DNA of 34,770 bases from an uncultured Prevotella sp. (GTDB lineage Bacteria; Bacteroidota; Bacteroidia; Bacteroidales; Bacteroidaceae), in contig CAMAGM010000012.1 in NCBI GenBank assembly GCA_945833995.1, positions 1-34,770 on the forward strand, written 5' to 3'. Positions within the stretch are counted from its first letter, which is position 1; the number at the start of each line of letters is the position of its first letter. A program made the translations under genes and the position numbers. Shown one piece after another: positions 7,143 to 15,208 of this stretch. Below the pieces are notes generated by a model. It was given only the letters and a program-made list of their open reading frames with translations. It made no database searches and was not told the origin of the DNA.

Positions 7143-8163
7143 TTGCCGTAGAGAGAAGTCCGCAGGCGGCGAATATGTCTTGCCCGCGGCTTGCCCTAAT
7201 GGTGGTGAACACCCCATGGGCTGTGAGATAGTCGCGGAACGACTCCATGCGGCTCATGTCTGAGCCAGGAAGGTCAACGTCGGGTATGGTGTGGAAGCGA
7301 ATGAGGTTTACCCTACATTCCAGCCCACTTGTCAGTCTTACGATCTCTCGCGCATGGACCATAGAGTCGTTCACTCCGCTGAACATTATATATTCGAACG
7401 AGGCACGTCGTTGGTGAGTGAAGTCATATTGCTTCAAGAGGCCTACGACCTCGGTTATCGACATTTGCCTCTCTGCCGGCATAAGTCGTTGGCGTTGCTC
7501 AGGCAGTGGCGAGTGCATGCTTATCGCTATATGACATTCGCTCTCGTCAAGGAATCGCTTCAGCTTGTTCTTTATGCCCACGCTGCTTACCGTTATGCGC
7601 TTCGGGCTCCATTGGAAACCATAGTCGGCTGTCAATATGTTTGTGGCGTTGAGGACATTGTCAAGATTGTCCATCGGCTCACCTTGTCCCATAAACACGA
7701 TGTTGGTGAGCTTCTCACGCTCTGGCAATGCGCAAATCTGATTGAGAATGTCGGCAGTGGTTAGGTTGCCTTCAAAACCTTGCTTTCCTGTTTGGCAGAA
7801 AAGGCAGTTCATCTTGCAGCCCACCTGACAGGATACGCAGAGGGTGGCACGGTCGTTGTCGGGGATATAGACTGTCTCGACAAATTTCCCGTTCTCTGTA
7901 GGGAAAAGGTATTTTATTGTGCCGTCTTTCGATTTTTGGCAGTCGAGAGGTGGCATGGTGCCCACGCAATACTGCTCAGCCAGACGGGCGCGACCCACCT
8001 TCGAGATGTTTGTCATCTCGTCGATGCTTGTCGCGCCTGCCTGGTATAGCCATTTGGCTATCTGTGAAGCGGTGAATTTCGGTAGTCCCAATTCCGCCAC
8101 GACCTCCTTCAGTTGTTCTGAGGTCATGCCTATGAGCCTACGTCTTGTATTGTCGTTCTCCAT
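7093..8163 (-). CDS. rlmN: 23S rRNA A2503 / tRNA methyltransferase RlmN
   Basis: RlmN is a radical-SAM enzyme that methylates C2 of A2503 in 23S rRNA and A37 in some tRNAs. The 356-residue product has the N-terminal helical domain (about 1-85) and the cluster-binding motif CKMNCLFC (Cys116, Cys120, Cys123). Further family stretches are GQGEPMDN, ITVSSVGI and SMHSPLPEQR. The methyl-carrying cysteine is near the end in DIFAACGLL (Cys334). The final residues (KKRGVRSEERKKRRED) come from the low-complexity tract and are probably non-essential. A good promoter lies at 8184-8214, so this is likely the first gene of the cluster that runs down to secG. Confidence 0.96.
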   Translation of the reverse strand: MENDNTRRRLIGMTSEQLKEVVAELGLPKFTASQIAKWLYQAGATSIDEMTNISKVGRARLAEQYCVGTMPPLDCQKSKDGTIKYLFPTENGKFVETVYIPDNDRATLCVSCQVGCKMNCLFCQTGKQGFEGNLTTADILNQICALPEREKLTNIVFMGQGEPMDNLDNVLNATNILTADYGFQWSPKRITVSSVGIKNKLKRFLDESECHIAISMHSPLPEQRQRLMPAERQMSITEVVGLLKQYDFTHQRRASFEYIMFSGVNDSMVHAREIVRLTSGLECRVNLIRFHTIPDVDLPGSDMSRMESFRDYLTAHGVFTTIRASRGQDIFAACGLLSTAKKRGVRSEERKKRRED

Positions 8164-8183
8164 CTTTCTTGCGTTTTAAAGTG

Positions 8184-8214
8184 CAAAATTAATGGAAAAA
8201 ACGGACATTACAAA
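8184..8214 (-). promoter_or_regulatory. Promoter of the rlmN cluster
   Basis: On the reverse strand a -33 TTTG (8211-8214), a 19-nt spacer and a -7 box TAATTTTG (8184-8191) match the Bacteroidetes consensus. The -7 box ends about 20 nt before the rlmN start codon. Confidence 0.75.
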
Positions 8215-8263
8215 ATAAAAGCCAAATATTTATGTTTTTTTTGTTTACAAGTGGCAAAATGCG

Positions 8264-8779
8264 TCAGTCCTTCTTTGCATCGTCGAAGAGTCCGTTGTCG
8301 GTGTTCTTCTTGGAGAAGTCGTGCCAGTCGGTAACTTTAACGAGATTGAATGCTCCAAGGTCAGTTCGTCCATCAGAACTTTCAAAATAGCCACGGAAGC
8401 GTAACGTGTTACCTGTGTAATAGAGGTCATAGTCACGAATCACAACGTCGTAACCATCGTAAAAGTGAATGTATATGCGTCCATTACGCACCTTCCAATC
8501 AAAATTCACGTCACTAACAAGGTGTCGCCCCTGCCAGTCTCGCTCTCGTCCCCAGCCACCTCGTGAGAAATCGCCGTCTTGGACGAACTGTATATCGGTT
8601 TCCCAAACGTCCTGTGTTATGTTTCCGTGTCGGTCTTCGTAGTAGCTTCCTACAATTGTTCCCGACCAAATACCGTCGAGGTCGTATGCAGTCTCCGTGT
8701 CTTCGTCGCAGCTTGTCATTGTCAGGGCGGTGAGGAATACCATCACCATCAATCCCATTTTGTCAATCAGTCTTTTCAT
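8264..8779 (-). CDS. Hypothetical lipoprotein, beta-rich
   Basis: A 171-residue predicted lipoprotein (signal peptide to the lipobox TMTSC, Cys24). The mature part begins with acidic residues (DEDTET) and is rich in aromatic residues and alternating beta-strand patterns (GIWSGTIVGSYYEDRHGN, GRIYIHFYDGYDVVIRDYDL, NTLRFRGYFES). This is the style of lipocalin-like Bacteroidetes lipoproteins that describe themselves by ...L.G.W.G. I do not recognise a named family and assign no function. It stands alone between the rlmN and fabK units. A TAATTTTG -7 box (8817-8824) precedes it. Confidence 0.75.
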   Translation of the reverse strand: MKRLIDKMGLMVMVFLTALTMTSCDEDTETAYDLDGIWSGTIVGSYYEDRHGNITQDVWETDIQFVQDGDFSRGGWGRERDWQGRHLVSDVNFDWKVRNGRIYIHFYDGYDVVIRDYDLYYTGNTLRFRGYFESSDGRTDLGAFNLVKVTDWHDFSKKNTDNGLFDDAKKD

Positions 8780-8816
8780 AATCCAAAGTTTTTTGTTCTG
8801 TTATTCTATTTGACTG

Positions 8817-8824
8817 CAAAATTA
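8817..8824 (-). promoter_or_regulatory. -7 box before the 171-aa lipoprotein
   Basis: TAATTTTG on the reverse strand, 37 nt before the start codon. No TTTG at the -33 spacing is visible, so only half of the promoter consensus is present. Confidence 0.45.
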
Positions 8825-8851
8825 GCTTAAAAACTACATATCCGGTAGAGA

Positions 8852-8887
8852 AATTTCCTATTCTGTGATAGGGAATTTCCTATTCTG
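8852..8887. repeat. 14-bp direct repeat at the end of the permease gene
   Basis: AATTTCCTATTCTG occurs at 8852-8865 and again at 8874-8887. The second copy covers the permease stop codon, and CCTAT...ATAGG between the copies can form a small hairpin. It may be part of the transcription end, but it lacks a convincing U-run. Confidence 0.4.
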
Positions 8888-10151
8888 CCGTTTTTTTTCC
8901 AAAATTGGGGTCGATTTTCAACAGCGATGCCACGATGTATGTCATAGAGCATGCCACCATGACGATGATGAAGAAGGCGCGATAGCCAACCATTTCCTGC
9001 AATGCTCCTGCCACAAGTCCCGGCAGCATCATCGAGAGTGCCATGAATGCGGTGCAGATGGCATAGTGGCTTGTCTTGTGCTCACCCTGACTATAATATA
9101 TAAGGTATAGCATGTAGGCAGTGAAGCCAAATCCATAGCCAAACTGCTCGATGAAGATGCCAGTGCTGATGACAAAGAGGTTTGAGGGCATGGCATAGCT
9201 GAGATAGACATACACTATGTCGGGAAGGGTGATTGCCATTACCATGGGCCACAGCCAACGCTTCAGTCCGTGGCGGCTTGCGGCAATGCCACCGAGTATT
9301 CCGCCAAGCGTAAGCCCGATTATTCCCACAGTACCCTGCGCCAAGCCATATTCGGAGTCTGACAGCCCCAGACCTCCGTTGTGCTGATGGTCAACAAGGA
9401 ACAGGGCAGACACTTTGGCAAGCAGTCCCTCTGGCATTCTGTAGAACAGCATGAAGCAGATGCCGACAATGACCTGTGGCTTGTTGAAAAACGTGCGAAT
9501 GGTGCGCCCGAGCTCCCTAAACAGCTCCTTCGCTTGCATTGCACCGTGGTCGCCGTCTTCCTTGGGTTGTGGCAGAATCCAGTTGTGGTAGAGCCATAGG
9601 GCGATGAAAAGTCCTGCTGCGAAATAGAACATCAGGCTCCACGAATACCTTACGTTGCGGGTCAGCACGGCAATGTTGCCAGCCAGTGCCACCAACATTC
9701 CCTGACCGAAGATGGTGGCTATGCGGTAGAATGTGGAGCGTATGCCCACAAACCATGCTTGTTGGTGGTGGTTGAGGCCGAGCATATAGAAACCGTCGGC
9801 GGCAATGTCGTGTGTGGCACTGGAGAAAGCCATTAGCCAGAAGAAACATAGCGTGCCTTGCAGCCACCACGACGTGGGAATGGTGAAAGCCACTCCGCCG
9901 AGGGCAGCTCCGATGAGCAGCTGCATGGTGACAATCCACCATCGCTTGCACTTTATGATGTCAACGAACGGACTCCAGAAAGGCTTTATCACCCATGGCA
10001 GGTAGAGCCACGAGGTGTAGAGTGTTATGTCGGTGTTTGACATTCCCATTCGCTTGTACATTATCAGCGAGATGGTCATTACCGTTACGTAGGGTATGCC
10101 TTCGGCAAAATATAGGGATGGGACCCATGTCCAGGGGCTTTTCTTGCTCAT
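8880..10151 (-). CDS. AmpG-like MFS permease
   Basis: A 423-residue major-facilitator protein with about twelve membrane segments. The N-terminus (PWTWVPSLYFAEGIPYVTVM) and the WLPWVIKPFWSPFVD-like second segment are typical of the AmpG/SLC33 branch. Classical AmpG imports anhydro-muropeptides released during cell-wall turnover. Substrate cannot be decided from sequence, but the neighbour 3 nt upstream encodes a SpoIID/LytB domain acting on peptidoglycan, which favours a wall-recycling role. It is the third gene of the fabK-like operon and is probably translated together with the giant protein before it. Confidence 0.83.
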   Translation of the reverse strand: MSKKSPWTWVPSLYFAEGIPYVTVMTISLIMYKRMGMSNTDITLYTSWLYLPWVIKPFWSPFVDIIKCKRWWIVTMQLLIGAALGGVAFTIPTSWWLQGTLCFFWLMAFSSATHDIAADGFYMLGLNHHQQAWFVGIRSTFYRIATIFGQGMLVALAGNIAVLTRNVRYSWSLMFYFAAGLFIALWLYHNWILPQPKEDGDHGAMQAKELFRELGRTIRTFFNKPQVIVGICFMLFYRMPEGLLAKVSALFLVDHQHNGGLGLSDSEYGLAQGTVGIIGLTLGGILGGIAASRHGLKRWLWPMVMAITLPDIVYVYLSYAMPSNLFVISTGIFIEQFGYGFGFTAYMLYLIYYSQGEHKTSHYAICTAFMALSMMLPGLVAGALQEMVGYRAFFIIVMVACSMTYIVASLLKIDPNFGKKTAE

Positions 10152-10154
10152 TCT

Positions 10155-13100
10155 TTATTCGTATAGTTTTTTTATCTCCGCTCCACGATAGTAGTGAAGC
10201 AGGATGTCGTCATAGTTGTAACCTTCGTCGCTCATCATCGCCGCACCTATCTGACACAGCCCCACGCCATGTCCCCAGCCAGCTCCTATTAGGATGAAAC
10301 GCCTTGGGACATCGTTGTCGTCAACGTCCTCACGGTCAACGACAAAGGCACTGCTGTAAAGGTGTGTCGCGCTTAGCGTGCGGCGTATCTCAAGCTCCTT
10401 GCCAATGGTGAGGGTTTTCTTCGTGCCAACAATCTTTAGTCGGCAGATGCGTCCGCTCTTGCCTCGTTGTTGCGGTATGAGGTCGATTATTTGTCCGAAG
10501 TCGTCCTTCGTCTTCTCGTTTATCAGTGCGGCGAGCTCCTCCTGTGTGTATTCCACACGCCAACGGTAGAAGTCGGGTGTCTCCTGGTCGTAGTCGTTGA
10601 GCACCTCTGCCAGCACCTTCTTGTCGGTAGTGTTGCAGAAGGCTTGTGGCGAAGTCCTTATCCATTGCTCTGCCATTGCCTCGTCGCTGAGGTCGGGTGC
10701 AGTCCCGCTTGCGTCCCTGACAGACTTTAGGTAAGGCTTTGGCGTGTTTTCCCAACAGTATTGGAACTCCTCTGTCACTCCACCGCAGCACTTGCTGAAG
10801 CGTGCGTCGCAGATTTCCTCGCCACTGATGAGCACCTGGCCACGCGTCGCCTTCACTGCGTTGAGCACCTCGGTCCTGCCTTTGTCGGTAATGCCCTGAT
10901 AGCGCTGGCAGTGGTCGTCGGCACAAACGTCGAATATGGTGTGGTCCTCGCGGTCGTACCATCTTATTATCTCGTCGTCCTTCTTGATGAAGGAGAAGAA
11001 GTTGTTTTGTCCGTCCTTCAGCTGTTGGCGTTTCTCCATTTGGGCAAGGAGCCAACTGCGCGATATTACGGCGTGCGCCTTGAGCAACTCTGGCGACGAT
11101 GTTGATTTCATCTCGCTCGATATTACGCTCGACAGGTATCGCTCGACGGGTAGCTGGTTTATCGCCGTTATCTTGTCTGCCTCTACCACGAGGCGCAATG
11201 TTCCGTTGAAAGTCTGTGTCTGCTTGCGTTGCCAGTGGAAGTCGATGCCTATGGTCACGTCGTGGAGCGAGAATGAGGCTTCGTCGTCCTGTGGCGAGAA
11301 CGTCAGCTCTCGATACTGGTTTCCCCTCCAAAGTATTCCTCCCTCGGAGAACTCCACCGTCTGCTGACCTTCTATGCTCTCGCCCTTTGCCGTGTATGGG
11401 GCGTTGAGGTCGAAGGCGATTTTCTGTGCGCTCAGTATTCCTACCGAAACCTCTGGCTCAGCACCGTATGTCTTTTGCTGGCGTGTCGTAAGCGTCTGGT
11501 TCTTAAGTTTCTGCCTTATGTCCTCTGCCTCTGCGTCCTGCAGTGCCACCTCGCGGAGCATGCCCACCGCCCACTCGGCAGTCAGCTTCCTGAAGTCCTC
11601 TTCCCTTGGGGTGATGATGAGGCCTGCCATGTCGAGAGCCCCCGGGCTAACGAGGCATTGCTCCATGCCCTCGGCGAAATAGCAGTCGGGACGGTGCTTT
11701 GCCCTTGGAATGACCACCGTGATGTAGTCGTCGCCACGTCGCCAAGCTATGATGTTCATCATTGGCTCCGTGTCGTCGCTGTTGAGCGGCATCACGTTGT
11801 AGAGGCGGTTGAACAGCCGTTCCTCCGTTTGTGGACTATGGCTGCGGAGCAACAGTGCAAAGCAGAAATAGTCGCTTATCTGCCATATTCCCTCAAAGTC
11901 GTCCAAGGTAAGCAGCGGAGTGAGGTTGCGGCTCAGTCGCTGCCAACTGCGCTGCAGTGGCACAAGTCCGCTCGTTCCTGCCTGGAAATGGGCATGGTCG
12001 GGAGCCGATGCTCCACATTTCGGACCATTGTAGAACACCATTTGGTCAGGATAGTCGGTCAGCATCCGCATCATCTCGTCAAAGTTGCCCATTATCCTTT
12101 GTGGCTCATGCTTCTTCGACGGTATTGTGAAATGGGTGGGAAGTATGGGGAATGGGTTGACGAGAAGCTCGAAGCGCTCGTCAATGTCTTTCTTGAACTG
12201 GTCGGCAGGGCGGTTTGCCTCGCAGAGGAAGCATGCCCTGCTGCTGAGTGTCTGCTTGTCTATCTTCGCTCCTGTTGACGTTATCCGAGCTGGATTGAAC
12301 TGCAGTGTCAGCTCTGAGTCCTCAAACTGCAGTTCGCGGCTTTTCACGTTCTGCAACTCCCGATAGCGGCGGCGTGCGTCCTCCCATGTCTCAATCTGGC
12401 GGTTGAAGAATCGCAACAGTGTGCTGTCTGCCATTATGTCCTCCTTGCCGCGCAGCTGTTGCTGACGGGCAGAGATCTCCAACGTGCGCAGACGGTCCTT
12501 GTATAGGTTGTTGGCGTTCACCTTCTCCACGCTGAGTGCTGCATCGCTGTTGCCTCCCCATCGGCGGCAAAGGTAAAGCTCGTCGAAAATGCGTCCTATG
12601 CGGTAGCGGCGTGAGAAAATGAGCCCTAAGGCATAGTCCTCGCCGTAGCTTGTGTTGGGAAACTGTATCTGCCTGAGCAATGGGGTGAAGAAAGCTCGTG
12701 GCGCACCTAAGCCATTGATGCGCAGCGCGTTGTTTGGACCGTTGGTGTCTGTCCATTCGTGGTGGTCGATGAGTCCCGGTGGCAGTGTGTTGAGGTCGAA
12801 GTCGCACATTCGGTATGAGCCAATAATCATCGCAGCCTTCTGCTGCTTGAAGGCATCGACAATGCGTTGCAGCGTGTCGGGACCGCTATAGAGGTCGTCG
12901 CTGTCGAGCTGCACGGCGAATCGTCCGCAACGGCTGTCGCAGATTGCCATGTTCCAACATCCGCCTATGCCGAGGTCGTAACGCTCTGGCACTATGTGTA
13001 TCAGTTCTGAGTCGGGCGTGTTGAGCGGGGAGTGTATTCTCATGTCCTCGATAATCTCGCCCGTTCGGTCGGTGGAGTGGTTGTCCACGACAATGACGTT

Positions 13101-13940
13101 GAACTTGAACTCCGTCTTTTGTCTCAGTGCGCTCTCCACAGCGTCGCGTATGGTTTTCTCACGGTTTTTCACAGGAATGACCACCGTTGCCTCAACGTCA
13201 AAGTCCTGCTCGTTGAAGTCTGGTGTCTTGTAGCATGATGTGTCTATCAGTGCGCCAATGGCATCCAGGTGTCTTGTGACGCATTGCTCCATCTCTATCT
13301 GCACCTTCCTGTTGGCAGGGTTCACATAGTCAAACTGCTTTGCGCCGCTTGCCCTTAGGTCGGTCTCCTCCTCGGTGTAAAGATACTCGTTGATGTGGAA
13401 AATCTCACCCTCGCGGCTTAGGAAGAGCCGGAGGTCGTAGAGGGCTCCAAAGTGCAATGCGTCGCCTTCAGCTTGTCGGGCATATTCGTGCAGCAAAGGT
13501 GTCTTAATGAGCAACAGCGAGCCGAAGTCGAAGTCGTCCCTCACGCTTCCCTTTTGGTAGTCGATGGCGGGATGTTGTTTCAGTTGTCCTACCTCAATGG
13601 AGTAGTGGTCGCTATAGACCATTGCCGCGTTGGAGTCGCTTGCCACCCTCAACATTCGCTCCAGTGCCGTCTGCCCAATGCTCAGCCTTGTGGCTTTGGT
13701 CAGCAGCAACACGTATTCTGCCGTGGCTGCTGCGGCAATCTTCCTTATGGTGCTTGAGCTGGCTGGTGTGTCAACCTCGATAAGGCCACAGCCCTCTGGC
13801 TCGTTTCCTGAAACATAGTCGGCATCTGCCGTAAGAAGGAAAATATTCTGAATGGTGCGGCTGTTGCGTAGTCTGCCTATCTCGTCGTTGAGGTTGTCAA
13901 GGTTGTCGCACGTAAGGAAACAGTCAATCTTTTGTCTCAT
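10155..13940 (-). CDS. Glycosyltransferase / DUF4922 (HIT-like) / SpoIID fusion protein
   Basis: A 1261-residue protein with four blocks. Residues 1-235 resemble a degenerate family-2 glycosyltransferase fold. Residues 248-470 are a GT2 domain (ATVVIPVKNREKTI, VVDNHSTDRTGEII, and the metal-binding QLDSDDLY at 344-351). Residues 535-800 are a DUF4922 region with CFLC (570-573) and the HIT/GalT-type HAHFQAG (649-655), the nucleotide-phosphorylase/transferase signature. Residues 830-1261 are a SpoIID/LytB domain (SSEMKSTSSPELLKAHAVISR with Glu943, CCGG at 1051-1054, WGHGVGLCQIGAA near the end), which in sporulators cleaves or stimulates cleavage of peptidoglycan glycan. No signal peptide or membrane segment is visible, which is odd for a wall-acting domain. 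The start overlaps the fabK-like stop (ATGA). A link between sugar-nucleotide chemistry and wall turnover is inference. Confidence 0.85.
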   Translation of the reverse strand: MRQKIDCFLTCDNLDNLNDEIGRLRNSRTIQNIFLLTADADYVSGNEPEGCGLIEVDTPASSSTIRKIAAAATAEYVLLLTKATRLSIGQTALERMLRVASDSNAAMVYSDHYSIEVGQLKQHPAIDYQKGSVRDDFDFGSLLLIKTPLLHEYARQAEGDALHFGALYDLRLFLSREGEIFHINEYLYTEEETDLRASGAKQFDYVNPANRKVQIEMEQCVTRHLDAIGALIDTSCYKTPDFNEQDFDVEATVVIPVKNREKTIRDAVESALRQKTEFKFNVIVVDNHSTDRTGEIIEDMRIHSPLNTPDSELIHIVPERYDLGIGGCWNMAICDSRCGRFAVQLDSDDLYSGPDTLQRIVDAFKQQKAAMIIGSYRMCDFDLNTLPPGLIDHHEWTDTNGPNNALRINGLGAPRAFFTPLLRQIQFPNTSYGEDYALGLIFSRRYRIGRIFDELYLCRRWGGNSDAALSVEKVNANNLYKDRLRTLEISARQQQLRGKEDIMADSTLLRFFNRQIETWEDARRRYRELQNVKSRELQFEDSELTLQFNPARITSTGAKIDKQTLSSRACFLCEANRPADQFKKDIDERFELLVNPFPILPTHFTIPSKKHEPQRIMGNFDEMMRMLTDYPDQMVFYNGPKCGASAPDHAHFQAGTSGLVPLQRSWQRLSRNLTPLLTLDDFEGIWQISDYFCFALLLRSHSPQTEERLFNRLYNVMPLNSDDTEPMMNIIAWRRGDDYITVVIPRAKHRPDCYFAEGMEQCLVSPGALDMAGLIITPREEDFRKLTAEWAVGMLREVALQDAEAEDIRQKLKNQTLTTRQQKTYGAEPEVSVGILSAQKIAFDLNAPYTAKGESIEGQQTVEFSEGGILWRGNQYRELTFSPQDDEASFSLHDVTIGIDFHWQRKQTQTFNGTLRLVVEADKITAINQLPVERYLSSVISSEMKSTSSPELLKAHAVISRSWLLAQMEKRQQLKDGQNNFFSFIKKDDEIIRWYDREDHTIFDVCADDHCQRYQGITDKGRTEVLNAVKATRGQVLISGEEICDARFSKCCGGVTEEFQYCWENTPKPYLKSVRDASGTAPDLSDEAMAEQWIRTSPQAFCNTTDKKVLAEVLNDYDQETPDFYRWRVEYTQEELAALINEKTKDDFGQIIDLIPQQRGKSGRICRLKIVGTKKTLTIGKELEIRRTLSATHLYSSAFVVDREDVDDNDVPRRFILIGAGWGHGVGLCQIGAAMMSDEGYNYDDILLHYYRGAEIKKLYE

Positions 13941-14878
13941 CTTGCCAATCTGTTCTTTGTCTCGTTGTATTCTGCCTTTAGTCGGGCAATGATGGTTGCC
14001 ACGTCGTCGATGTGCTTTACGGCAGAGGCAATCTGTCCTATCTCTATCTCTCCTCCCTCAATGTCGCCCTCGAATATTCCTCGCTTGGAGGCAGCCCTGC
14101 CCAATATCTCACGCAGCTCGTCGGCCTCTGCCCCGCGTGCCTCGGCTTCCGACAGCCGCGAGTAGAGTTGGTTCTTCACCAAGCGTGTGGGTGATATTTT
14201 CTTCAGGCAAAGCATTGTGTCGCCTTCCTCAAGCTGTGTGCATCGTGTCTTGAACTCCTCCGACGCAGAGCTTTCCTTGGCAAGCGCGAACAGTGTGCCT
14301 ATCTGCACACCCTCGGCTCCCAGTGCCTCGGCAGCCACGATGGCTTGTCCGGAGCCAATGCCTCCTGCGGCTATCAGCGGCAGTGTGGTGGCTTGTCTCA
14401 CCTGTGGAATAAGTGTCAAGGTTGTTGTTTCCTCCCTTCCGTTGTGGCCTCCTGCCTCAAATCCCTCTGCCACGATGGCATCCACGCCAGCCTCCTCGCA
14501 CTTGCGTGCAAACTTGCTGCTCGACACCACATGCGCCACCTTTATGCCCGCCTCGTGGAGGCGGCTTGTGAATTTCTTGGGAGAGCCCGCTGACGTGAAG
14601 ACGACTTTCACGTCTTCAGCGACGATGATGTCCATCAGCCGATCTATTTCAGGATACATCAGCGGGATATTTACCCCCCAAGGATTTTTCGTGGCCTCTT
14701 TCATCTTATGTATATGGTCAACGAGTGTTTCGGGGTGCATCGAGCCGGCTCCCAGGAGTCCCAGACCTCCGGCATTGCTTACGGCAGAGGCAAGTCGCCA
14801 TCCGCTGCACCACACCATACCGCCTTGTATTATAGGCAGTTCGATGCCAAACAATTCGCATATTCTGTTCTTGCTCAT
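13937..14878 (-). CDS. FabK-type enoyl-ACP reductase / nitronate monooxygenase family
   Basis: A 313-residue FMN-dependent TIM-barrel protein. The start chosen (ATG at 14878) gives MSKNRICELFGIELPIIQGGM, the usual family opening. An ATG 54 nt upstream would fall between the promoter boxes and the coding region and is rejected. Signature stretches are GGLGLLGAGS (about 38-47), PWGVNIPL, the catalytic-type histidine in GFEAGGHNGR, the flavin phosphate-binding IAAGGIGSGQAI, and GVQIGTLFALAKES. These occur in both FabK (last step of fatty-acid elongation) and nitronate monooxygenases. The sequence alone cannot separate them, though FabK is the likelier role in this phylum. First gene of the operon with the GT/DUF4922/SpoIID protein and the permease. 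Confidence 0.82.
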   Translation of the reverse strand: MSKNRICELFGIELPIIQGGMVWCSGWRLASAVSNAGGLGLLGAGSMHPETLVDHIHKMKEATKNPWGVNIPLMYPEIDRLMDIIVAEDVKVVFTSAGSPKKFTSRLHEAGIKVAHVVSSSKFARKCEEAGVDAIVAEGFEAGGHNGREETTTLTLIPQVRQATTLPLIAAGGIGSGQAIVAAEALGAEGVQIGTLFALAKESSASEEFKTRCTQLEEGDTMLCLKKISPTRLVKNQLYSRLSEAEARGAEADELREILGRAASKRGIFEGDIEGGEIEIGQIASAVKHIDDVATIIARLKAEYNETKNRLAR

Positions 14879-14902
14879 AGCTTCATTCTTTTTATTTGGG
14901 AG

Positions 14903-14933
14903 CAAAGTTAATGAAAAAGAACGAAAGTGCAAA
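14903..14933 (-). promoter_or_regulatory. Promoter of the fabK-like operon
   Basis: On the reverse strand TTTG (14930-14933), 19 nt, then TAACTTTG (14903-14910): a full match to the Bacteroidetes promoter. It lies 25 nt before the chosen fabK-like start, which supports that start over the ATG at 14932. Confidence 0.8.
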
Positions 14934-15208
14934 ACAAAACTCCAAAATCTTTCCTTAATTTATTTAAACCTACCACAATTTCGCCCCTCCTCCGAACCAA
15001 ACTTATGACATTCATGCTTCCCCAAGAGTGCTTCCAAGGCTTGGACATACGTCTTTCTTTCGCTTTGCTCAAGGAAACTTCTCCTTTAACTCCTTCAACT
15101 CCTTCAACTCCTTCATTCCCTAATGTCCTGTATAAAAAAATCATGTCGAAAGCGTCTCGAACTCATCCCGAAGGCATCCCGAACTCATACCGAAGGATTG
15201 TAGGGGTG
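14934..15208. other. Intergenic region between lpxB end and fabK promoter
   Basis: No gene is visible. The stretch carries one copy of the GGAGTTAAA-type intergenic element (15045-15116) and, near 15145-15200, a local tandem of CGAACTCAT/CCGAAGG words (CGAACTCATCCCGAAGGCATCC, CGAACTCATACCGAAGG). An 87-codon open frame at its left side is low in complexity and overlaps the promoter. Confidence 0.5.
15045..15116 (-). repeat. Dispersed intergenic element, copy 1
   Basis: On the reverse strand this reads [GGAGTTGAA]n GGAGTTAAAGGAGAAG, then TTTCCTTGAGCAAAGCGAAA and ACGTATGT. The 36 nt from GGAGTTAAA to GCGAAA are identical to copy 2 at 19890-19937, and the ACGTATGT end matches copies 3 and 4. It lies downstream of lpxB. 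Confidence 0.75.

Noticed and set aside
10390..11331. 313-codon reverse frame inside the SpoIID region
   Set aside because: Arg/His-rich shadow of the giant protein in another frame; the SpoIID motifs are in the main frame.
14879..14932. Longer fabK-like start at 14932
   Set aside because: The added 18 residues are not family-like and this stretch contains the promoter boxes, so they would lie upstream of the transcription start.
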